In this document: positions 50,817 to 62,600 of the stretch, in pieces
How positions within the stretch are numbered: position 1 is the stretch's first letter
Layout of the letters: each line of letters begins with the position of its first letter
Origin: Myoxocephalus aenaeus
Lineage: Eukaryota > Chordata > Actinopteri > Perciformes > Cottidae
Reading direction: 5' to 3'
Length of the DNA stretch: 64,000 bases
Assembly (NCBI GenBank): GCA_038501785.1
Contig: JBAMJR010000267.1
Location: forward strand, 158,501-222,500
Position numbers and translations under genes: made by a program
Notes under the pieces: generated by a model
Databases searched by the model: none
What the model was told of the DNA's origin: nothing
Seen by the model: only the letters and a program-made list of their open reading frames with translations

Positions 50817-53800
50817 AATTAGCTGGGCTACTTGTGGCCTCCGGGCTTAGTCTAGCCGCGGGCCCTTATAGACCGAGGGAGTATTAAAGAATTAAAGAAA
50901 GAGACAGGAACAGAGAGACAGAGACAGAGAAAAGAGACAGAAAGCCTCTAACTGGGTTTCAGCTAATCCTCCTCCACAGCTTGAGGTTTGCCTGATTCCT
51001 CATTTCACAGACTAAATGTCATCTTTCTCTTTCTCACTTTCCCTTCCCGTCTCACTGGGCTGCAGATAAAGAGTGATACGACATCCCTCTTCCACCAGGG
51101 GGGCCAGGAAGAAACCATATTAGGACTGAGGATGAGTGATGTAGAGACCTGTCAATCACCTCGTAGCCCCGCCCCTAAAGCATCCCCTGCTTTATGGTCT
51201 GTTTGACTCTAAATGATCATAATTTACTAAATGAACATCATGCTGTATTGAAGAAGACTTGAAACTAGAGATTGAGACATAAACTCATGTTTACAATGTT
51301 TACTGAGGGAATACATCAAGAGAAGTAGAGTCATTTATATAGACTTCTATACAACCAGAGGAGTCACCCCCTGGTGGTCAATAGAGAGAATGCAGCTTTA
51401 ACACATGAAGCATAGACTTCTATACAACCAGAGGAGTCGCCCCCTGGTGGTCAGGAGAGAGAATGCAGCTTTAACACATGAAGCATGGACTTCTATACAA
51501 CCAGAGGAGTCGCCCCCTGGTGGTCAGGAGAGAGAATGCAGCTTTAACACATGAAGCATAGACTTCTATACAACCAGAGGAGTCGCCCCCTGGTGGTCAG
51601 GAGAGAGAATGCAGCTTTAACACATGAAGCATAGACTTCTATACAACCAGAGGAGTCGCCCCCTGGTGGTCAGGAGAGAGAATGCAGCTTTAACACATGA
51701 AGCGTCGGCTTCACGTTTCAGACCCGGAAGTTGCTGCTTGGTAACGAGGGACGATATTTTACACATATTTAGGATATTTTTGGCGCGTAATCCCTAAACA
51801 CTGCAGCCAAGTGTGTGGAGAAAGTAACCCCAGGAGCGCCAGAGGGGTCGTACCCGTCCTTCTTGTAGAACTCCAGCATCATGTTGTCCGTGGCGACGCT
51901 GAGCGGCCGCCGACTCTGGTCGTTCTGCCTCCGCTGCTCCATCTGCTCCATGTCCGGTGACGGCATCAGGCTGTAGTTGGCGTTGTGGTTGGTGTGGACC
52001 GGGCTCCCGTAGTTCCCCGTGACGTTGAACTCGATTTCTAACCAACGGACGAGACGCAGAAACGAATAAGAGAGTTGTGCGTTTGCGAGGAAGTCAATTC
52101 TCCCCAACAGATGAAACTCCCCTCCTCACCTCCGGGGAAGAACCAGTCGGCGTGCTGGATGATCGGCTCGATGATGCCGACGATCTGCAGCGAAACCGTG
52201 GTCATCATCTCCGTGATGTCGCTGCAGGAGGGAAAGAGAGGGAGGCCATTTTATTTTAACGGCGAGGATTCATTTGCACATTTTCATGACTTTGCAGAAG
52301 CTTTAAGAAAAGATTGTTGGCCTTTAAAACGCTAATTAAAAGTGAAAGAGGAGGAAAGAGTTTGTGAGATTTACGCGGAGATGTAAAGGAGGCGTCCTTC
52401 ACCAACTGCTCACTCATCATCTTCACGAGTGAACTTTAGGATAAAAGTTGCGCCTATCGGCTTTTTTTGTTATTAGCACTTTGAGCTCTAAGCAGCATCA
52501 TGAATATTAACAGATATTACGAGTCTTTTATACAGACTTTTCTTATGAAGTAGACCTTCTTAAAACCCTCTGAACCCCGAGCAGTGCCGGGGAAAATACT
52601 GGAATCTATATATCAAACTATCCAATTTTTATATATTATAATTTGTTCACTTATTTGTTTGTCCCATGACTGTTTTTACAGGATCTGGTTTGTACAAACT
52701 TTTTTTCCAGTGTGCGGGTTGGACTTGAACTGAAGAACAGAAACCTGCTAGAGCAACATTTATTGCACCTACAGATGAATTAAATAGGGGTTGTCATACA
52801 AATATCACATTAAAGGGTGCAATAATTGAATATAAAATATATACACACCGCACATGAAAAACAGGCTCTTTTTTTAACATATGGAATTACCATATAAAGT
52901 GAAAACTAACTCTGGTAGACTGAACAAAGTAAACACTGAGGTTCACTCATGACACCACAGAACCCTCACATGAGCCACCATAAACCTCTTAATCTGAATT
53001 AATACGAGCTCCCACTGTGTAACCAGATCTGTTTTTTTTGTATAAACCCTCATGATTAAATTTTACAATCTAGTGGAAATCCCACCGTTTCAAAAGATCC
53101 CAAATACTACATCAGTTTGGATTTAGGGGAAATGTGTGTAAAATTATGTCATATTTTAAGACCACTGAATGCTGCAGCTTTTAAAAATAAATAAAAAACA
53201 TCGCGTCTTGGATCTAAATATTCCCCATAGATTCAATGAAGAGCTGATAGACAGCATGTTATGATTTTTATTATATATATATATAAAAACACAAATATAA
53301 CGAGACAAACTAAAGCACATCGGAGACAATCACAGAATCACTAAACTGATTTAAATGTTTAGAAGTGGGATTAGTTATTCAAGTTTTTAAATCCTCTGTA
53401 ATTAAAAAGGTGCAACGTTGTGGAAGGCAGTTTTCCCCCCGAGGGGGTAAACAGATTTAGAACAGGCCTGAGATCTGATTTGATGAGCAGTGGTTTTAAA
53501 TTTGAGAAGAGGGGATTATAGACCGAGGCAGCTTCTGATATCATAATTGGATGATAATGGATGATTGATAACAACCGTAGAGTTAGTTTAAAGGGGACAT
53601 ATTATGAAAAACTAACTTTTTCCATGCTTGTGCAAATTCATTTGTGTATCTGGAGCGTTTACCAACCCACAATCTATGACATAAGACGACCTGGTCAGTG
53701 TTTTGTGGGCTGCTTGAATAAAAAAACATGTGATTCAAAAGAGCCAATCAGAGCAGGCTTCATCAGGAAGAGGCTCTTAAAGAGACAGGCGCTGAAACGG

Positions 53801-56800
53801 AGCGTTTGGGACAGACGGTGAAAACGGGAATATCGAGACATACAGTAGGAGAAAAATAATGTTTTTTTTTTTAACTGGACGTGAAGAGGTTGAATCTAAT
53901 CATGTGCTTGTCATTATATATATATTATAAGAAGTATTGTACAATAGTGATAATTTTATTATTCTTTCGGAGCTGTGACAACGGGTCAACGATTGATTGT
54001 AAGATTATTAAAACTCTGTACTTTTCATTCTAAGCAGCTTAAAAGATTTAGGCGGCCGTAGAAATTAAAACATTATAACTTTGACTTGGCATTAATAACA
54101 AAAGACTCTGAGATAAAGAAAGCATAATCCCCTGAAAATTAATCAAACGTGCAGTTTGATGTCACACACTTGAAGTTGTGTTTTACATCGTTAATGTACG
54201 AGCTGCGGTGACGACGCTTCTCACCCTTCGTTGTGCATCCACAGCAGATTCGGTCCGAGGACGATGGCGATGTTTCCAGGCGTCATCTTGTTCGAATCCT
54301 GGTCTTCGGTCAGTTTGGAGAGGAATTTGATCAAATACCTGAAAATACAGACACAGGGGAAAAAATAATAGGTTCAAATAAAAGTAATTTAGCTTTTGTC
54401 GAAGTACTTTAAACTTTTTTTAGGTAAAAGAAAAAACATTATTCATTTATGTATTTGTTTTAAATCAAATTTATTTGATTATATAAAATTAAAAAGGCAC
54501 CACATTGTCCTGTAAAAACCATGTGACTCCTCACACTACAAAAAACAGCCCAGTTCTCTGATTCATGATTTAACTCAAGTCAAGTATATTGAAAAAAATA
54601 CAAAATCACTACCCTCTGCTACAATAGTAGGTGTGGGTGATAAAACATACATCGATACTAATAATTATTATTAATAAAACCAGCTTCTGTTCTTTCAACT
54701 GTTAAGTACATTATCACAATTTTTCAATAAACAAAGTGCAACCATATATTGGCTGAAAACGCTAAATGTTTAAAAAATATATTTTTTGTGTAAATAACTA
54801 AACAAAAAGCACAAACTGGTCGATCATCATCAAAGGCTCCGCTTCAGCCTTCATGATACGAGTGCAGTTCTGCTCTTTGATGAAATATGAATGGTTGCAT
54901 TTTAATCCATCCTATTGACGCTAGAATCAAACTTCAAAAACGTGTCTGTGGCGTCGATATTTTCTATCCGACGGCCGTGATATCCCAAACTACGTGTGCA
55001 TCAGAGCAAAAAGGCTTCACTTGCATGAATTTAGCAGCTTAGTTAAGATAATTACTCACAGATCTACTTCCTGGTCTCGTTTTCAGTGGTAGTTTATATG
55101 TAAAGGGAAATAGCAGAACAATGCTGAGCTGTAATCCAGGGCATGTTTCCTACCCTCTTTCTTTTTTTTTTAAATGAGCTACTTCTAACAGATTTAGAAA
55201 GAAAACGGTGTTATTGCAGTTTTCTGAGAGGCGACAACGGGCCAGTGTGTTATTAGTGCGATTCGATGATGACGCTGACGAGTGCCGCAGCATCTCTGCC
55301 CTTTCCATTTCCCTCCCGTGTCTTTTCTCTCTTCCTCTTCCTGCTTGTGATGGTGAGATAAGCCCTTTGGCAGAATATCCACGGCTCGCTTTGCAGCAAA
55401 AACACAGCAACACCACTTTAGCAACACCTTCAGTCCTCTTTCTCGGCACCGTTTCACACCTTTGTGAAGTTTTGGCCGTCGCCATCTTGTTTTTTTTGCA
55501 ACCAGTAAACAGGAAGTGTGACCATAGGAAAAGTAAGCCCCGCCCTAAAGCATACATTATGCGGTTTGGATAATGGAATGGAGCATCATTTACTTGAAGA
55601 ACATTGAAGAAGACTTGAGACAGAGGAGGCATTTATCTTTTTAAACGGGAAAAACACGGCTCATAATTTGGGATTTTGTGAACAATGTTATGAAGCGAGA
55701 AATTAGAAGTTTTTGTAGAGCGCAGCAACCTGATGAAGTGAGAACATCATCAGTCGTCATCTGGAACCTGGAGTCTGACTGAAGTTAATAAAAGTTTAGA
55801 AAAGACAAAACATCTCATCTGATTTTATGCTACTTAAGTAATCTGTCATGAGTAAACTATTATTACAGTACAAATGTACTTGCAGCTGCAATTATTCCAG
55901 GAGTTTTCTGCTGAGTTTAACTCCTGTTTTTTAATTTAAAAAAGTGTCTTAATTCACAATTCATGGCATATCGGTCGCGCTAAACACACTAGAACCAGAC
56001 AGCTCTGTGCGGTGATGAATTTAGACGTCCAGCTGAAGTCTGACTGATCGCTTCAGCCGCCAAGGAGACGACCGCAAGGAGGGAAACTCACTTGAAGTTG
56101 TTGTTGTTGGCCGAGGGGAGTTTCTCACAGGCGTTCAGGAGCGCCTGCAGTCTCTTGTCTTGATCTTGAATGCTGCAGGACGACAGATCATAAACAAACG
56201 TCGTATGAAATTAAAGATAAAGTTCATCATCTTCCTCATCGCTGATCTGAAACGATACGCACATGGAGGCCTGGATCCAGTCTTCGTAGAGCTCGTATGT
56301 CATCAGCGGCTCGGGGAGCTCCCGCAGGTAGGACTTCAAAGCTCCTGGAGAGAACAGAATAATGAGATCAATGCATGTATGCATGTGTGTATGTGAGCAA
56401 ACAACAATGCATTTATAATGAAGGTGTGCCTGCATGAGCTTATAGTGTCTCAGACCCAACACCTAAGGCTTTTTGATCAGAACAAATTAGATTTTCTAGT
56501 GTAGAGGAGAAAAGCGACGGCTGACTCTTCTTCTTCTTCTTCTCCGGTCTGCTGCGTTCATTTCCCCAGAGGAGTGTGTGGGACGGATGACAAACAACAA
56601 CGTCAGGGCATCCCTCACTGTTAGACAGCTTCTGTGAGTGTGAGTGAGTGTTTGCACAGGCATGTTGTCTGCTAAATAAACACATTTTAATAAGGTAATT
56701 ACGTCGTCGCAGCTCTAGTTTCTTATATTTACAAAGACAAATCCGGCTGTCTCTTATTGATGCCGTCTCCTTCCCCATCATGACCACCACTCCCAGTGGC

Positions 56801-58341
56801 ACACATTAGATTTGCTGTTGGAGCTAACCCAGTTTAATGTGGGATTATTAAAGAGGCCCCTCTCTTTGTGAACACGGCTCACTGAATTCATGTTTAATAA
56901 AAAAAGGACAAAATGTTTCCAATGAGTTGAGACAAATTTGGAAAATGCTATGTAGAGGAGAAGGAGTGTGTGAGGTTGGTACCAAATACACTTCAGGTGT
57001 CTTAATTGGTTAATTGGGACATCAAATAGCATTCTCTCTACTGACCACCAGGGGGCGACTCCTCTGGTTGTATAGAAGTCTATGCTTCATGTGTTAAAGC
57101 TGCATTCTCTCTCCTGACCACCAGGGGGCGACTCCTCTGGTTGTATAGAAGTCTATGCTCCATGTGTTAAAGCTGCATTCTCTCTCCTGACCACCAGGGG
57201 GTGACTCCTCTGGTTGTATAGAAGTCTATGCTTCATGTGTTAAAGCTGCATTCTCTCTCCTGACCACCAGGGGGTGACTCATCTGGTTGTATAGAAGTCT
57301 ATGCTTCATGTGTTAAAGCTGCATTCTCTCTCCTGACCACCAGGGGGTGACTCCTCTGGTTGTATAGAAGTCTATGCTTCATGTGTTAAAGCTGCATTCT
57401 CTCTCCTGACCACCAGGGGGCGACTCCTCTGGTTGTATAGAAGTCTATATAAATGACTCTACTTCTCTCTTGATGTATTCCCTCAGTAAACATTGTAAAC
57501 ATGAGTTTATGTCTCAATCTCTAGTTTCAAGTCTTCTTCAATACAGCATGATGTTCATTTAGTAAATTATGGTCATTTAGAGTCAAACAGACCATAAAGC
57601 AGGGGACGCTTTAGGGGCGGGGCTACAAGGTGATTGACAGGTCGACACCAGAGACGTATACAGAGGAATGCTGCCCCCTATTTGTTTGGAATTAAATCTA
57701 TAAAAAATTTCTTACTTTTTCTGGATTTCTGTAAAATATTTATAGCTTGTTATTTTGTATATCGGGTCTTCATCTGACAGCAGCCGTCGGCTCCAGTGAA
57801 GACGAGCAGCATCCTCACAAAAGATCAATAACAGCATCATGAAAGCTGTTCTTCCTTTTGTAGTCTATCGGGTGGTGTTTTTTCTTTCTTATTTTTTGGT
57901 GCAGAAGATGAAGAGTCTGCCTGACACTAATCCCAGTTATATTTGGAATTTATCTCCAGACATTTTTTTAGGGGATAGTTTATTGAATACCTCTAAAATA
58001 AAAAACATTTGAGCTTTTCTCGCCGTGAGCTGAATCCTTATTGGGTCTTAGAGGAATCTGTTATCTCCCGTGTGGCTTTTAAAATCAACCTTTCACGGGT
58101 CGACGAACGACAGCTGCAGAAACAGTCACACGTGTGCAGGAGAAATGAACATAAAACTAAATATTAGAGGCTTCTCTGACAAAATTTTGCAGCTTAATTA
58201 TGTCGTTCGTGTGGAAGCGAAGTCGGCGGAGCAGAAATTAAGATTCCTAACGAGGACCTGAACTAGAGCCAACGCATAAATCTGGACAGTTTGTCATTCT
58301 AGACGGCGGTAATCAGGTCCAGTGTGGCAACAGATGGGTGG

Positions 58342-58378
<37 letters not shown>

Positions 58379-59368
58379 CTGCGATGGCGTGAGGGTCTGC
58401 AGAGTACTCCTGAACATCCAACACGCCGCAGTCCAGAGACGCCTTCAGCTTCTTCAGTTTGGAGGCCGAAGGAGCGACTCTGAACAAACCCTGAGACGCG
58501 AAGAGTACACAGTATTTATTCATTAACAGGTACTTGTACACAGAGTATTTCCAATTTATGTTACATTCTAGAGGTACATGTTGTACTTTTTACTGTACTA
58601 CATCTCAGATGTAAAACCTTTAATCTTGACGTTAAATCATATTATGTAGAAGCTGCAGTATTTAATATCACATCAGTCTGAAAGAGGCCATTCTGCATAA
58701 TGAGCACTTTTACTTTTCATTAAGTTCACTGTGCAGATAATACTTTAGCAAAATGGAAAAAAAATGCTTAAATATTAGTTGTACAGTATATTTATGGCGT
58801 TTTTATGTATTTAAATAGCACATAAACGTATATAAATCTTAAATATTCACATTTTTCAAGGTCTGCTGCCGATTCATATCATAAGGTTTTGGACATGAGA
58901 CTCGACTGCTAATGAACGAACAGCTGAGTCGGCAGAAAAACGTTTGTAAAAGTAGGAATCGATTCATTTCAAATGTCAAAGGGAGCTCCGAAAACACTTT
59001 GAATTATTGTGATGGATGAATTTTAAACAAATCTTGCTCTGCAGCACATCTCACAACATTATCCATAATCTTCAACAAACATCACATTAAGCCTAATGAC
59101 TGCAGAATGGAAATTAAGTTATTCATAATGATATTTTTTTTTTACTGAAAAAAAACAACCCATTTGCCTTCCCCTCGATGCGTCTCCATTAAACAATCAT
59201 TACATTGTGAGCAATTTAGTCTGCACAGCTCACTGGCTTGGCAATATTATTAAATTACACGTCTCATATTAATTAAACAGTCGAGGATTGTTTGTTTCTT
59301 TGGGAGAAAACAAACTGGAGCTTGGACCTCGTTAGATTTCTGCAAAGTTTCTCCCCATTAGACGTGTC

Positions 59369-59445
<77 letters not shown>

Positions 59446-59586
59446 TGCAGCCTGACCTCCTCCTGCATGCCACACTCCAGCAGCATGGTGACACAGGCCT
59501 CGATGGGGAAGGCAATATCTCTCCCGCTGAGCGCTAAGTGCTCCTCTAATGGCTTCCCGTAGCACGGCTTCTCCACCCAGGTCTCT

Positions 59587-59681
<95 letters not shown>

Positions 59682-62600
59682 GCAGCTAAGGATGCTAAAC
59701 GTTTCCTCTCCAACACAAACACAAAGGACATAAAAGGGCCCAAAAACTTATCAAGTCAGTGTTCTTCTTGTCGGTTTAAAGGGCACTTAACGGTGCTTTA
59801 ACTTACAAAAACAAACATATTGTCTGACTAATAATACTACTAATAATATACTACACTATATCACTCACCCTGATACCTTCAAAGTCAATAAGCACATCTC
59901 AACTTGTATTGATAATATTTCTAGTAATAAAGGCTGGTGTCTGCAACGGTGGATTTTAGTGTTGAAGCTGTAATTAAATCATTTAAATTCCACCATGCAA
60001 ACTAACACACACGGCCGCTGCAGCAGAGTCTGAGTGCATCAATGGAAACTCACCCTGATGAGCTTTGATCTGGGGCAACACGCTCTGCAGCAGCTCCAGC
60101 GACTTCCTGTGGTACTCGGCCTGGACTTCTATCAGCTGGACAGAGGAGAGGTCAGAGAGTCGTGAACATTTCTGCTTCTTCGCCAAAGTCTGCAGAGGAA
60201 ACGTCGTACTTACTGTCTGGAAGTAGCTTGAATAGTCGATCTCTTTGGCCACAAAACTGTACATGTCTGCTGATAACTGATCCTGGAGAAGTAAAAAAAA
60301 AACACAACAACAACATATTAACAACAAAACAAAAGGTAATGAGAACAAAATGTGTTGAAAGGACCTTTTCCAAAGCAGACATTTTGAGTTACACTGATGA
60401 TGGCTGCCAGCTCCTAATGTAGCAGAGCCTTCATTAATGTTATTAGTTATTAGCTGTGAGGTTCCAGCTGACAAAATGCCAGGGGAAAAGGTCAAAACTG
60501 TTTTTAATTAAAAAAAGATCTGCTAAATTAATAGAATATAGACTAGAAAAGACTCTGTATTGTTCTACATTGAACTAAAACATGTTTAATCAGCATTTGG
60601 ATGTGAAAGTAAATAAAAAATAGTATATTAGAGTGGATTTTTGCAGAATATAAAAAATCTGTGAATATTAATATAATACCTTTTTTTCCACCCAAACTAT
60701 TGTGTACATGCAGTTTTTTTTTCATGGGAAAACTCGCTAAAAATATGCTCTAGACTCTGATCTTCAGGTTCACACGGTGGGAAACTTATTTTGTACATCA
60801 GTCTTTCTTTCAAACTCTAAAAACCAGAGTTGAAACAGTTGAAAGTCTAACAAACACGGTTTTAAGGAGATTAATTCAGTTTCTGTTGAATTTGAATGAA
60901 GTGTCTTTTATAACGATCAGCCAGATAAAAGTACTGCTTTTTGTCAATGGAGTCCTGTGGCTTTGAAGAGAGCATATAACGGCTGCTTCTTTTCACATCT
61001 AACTGTGAATTAAAGATTTATTGTGATCAAACCAGAGTTGGTGATTGCTGGAACAGCGGAAAGATTAACCAAGACACTTTTGATGAGTTTGGTTTTGTTT
61101 CTGTCGAGTGTGAATGATCTGCGAGGTGAAATCCCTGTTTTTGTCAATGGAGTCCGGTGGCTTTGAGGAGAGCGTACTATACTTAATTCCCAGTTGAGTG
61201 ACTGGGAATAAAGGATCACTCACCCTACAGATCTCCATGCGGTTGGCTGCCTCCTCCATCTCCTCCCGGTGGTGGTCGGCCTTGGCTCCGGATGGCTGCA
61301 GGTTGCTGGAGAGTCCTGAAGACTTGCTGGACTGATAAAACCTGAGAACACAACATTAACGTCGTTCAGTAGTACTAATAACCGACTGTGAAAGTACTCC
61401 GCTGCTTTCAAAAACATCCACTAATAGTATCAAAGTATTATCGTCAAAAAGTAGAAGTGTTTTCTAAAAAAACGGTTTTCAGCTTTGTGACGATGGATTA
61501 AGAGTTTGAAGAAGGAGGATTTTCTCAAGAGTAAAAAAAACAATATGTACCTCTGAGATATAGTATAAAGTACAATATGTACCTCTGAGATATAGTATAA
61601 AGTACAATATGTACCTCTGAGATGTAGTTCAGTAAAAAGTACAATATGTACCTCTGAGATATAGTATAAAGTACAATATGTACCTCTGAGATGTAATACA
61701 GTACAAAGTACAATATGTACCTCTGAGATGTAGTTCAGTAAAAAGTACAATATGTACCTCTGAGATGTAGTACAGTAATAAGTACAATATGTACCTCTGA
61801 GATATAGTACAGTAAAAAGTACAATATGTACCTCTGAGATGTAGTACAGTAAAAAGTACAATATGTACCTTTGAGATCTAGTAATAAGTACAATATGTAC
61901 CTCTGAGATGTAGTACAGTAAAAAGTACAATATGTACCTCTGAGATGTAGTACAGTAATAAGTACAATATGTACCTCTGAGATGTAGTACAGTAAAAAGT
62001 ACAATATGTACCTCTGAGATGTAGTACAGTAATAAGTACAATATGTACCTCTGAGATGTAGTACAGTAATAAGTAAAATATGTACCTCTGAGATGTAGTA
62101 CAGTAGAAAGTACAATATGTACCTCTGAGATGTAGTACAGTAATAAGTACAATATGTACCTCTGAGATGTAGTACAGTAAAAAGTACAATATGTACCTTT
62201 GAGATCTAGTAATAAGTACAATATGTACCTCTGAGATGTAGTACAGTAAAAAGTACAATATGTACCTCTGAGATGTAGTACAGTAATAAGTACAATATGT
62301 ACCTCTGAGATGTAGTACAGTAAAAAGTACAATATGTACCTTTGAGATCTAGTAATAAGTACAATATGTACCTCTGAGATGTAGTACAGTAAAAAGTACA
62401 ATATGTACCTCTGAGATGTAGTACAGTAATAAGTACAATATGTACCTCTGAGATGTGGTGCAGGAGGAGTATAAAGTACCAGAAAATAAAAATACTTCAG
62501 TAAAGTAAAGTACCTTGAACTTGTACTTAAGGAAACTAAACCAAGACATTGTATTTGCCTTCAGCAGTTTAAGACTTTTGTTTTAAAGTCTCTGTCTAAC

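Noticed and set aside
61430..62401. 323-codon open frame on the minus strand rich in YILYFLLYY
   Set aside because: Produced by the 37-bp minisatellite; no start context, no splice support, low complexity.
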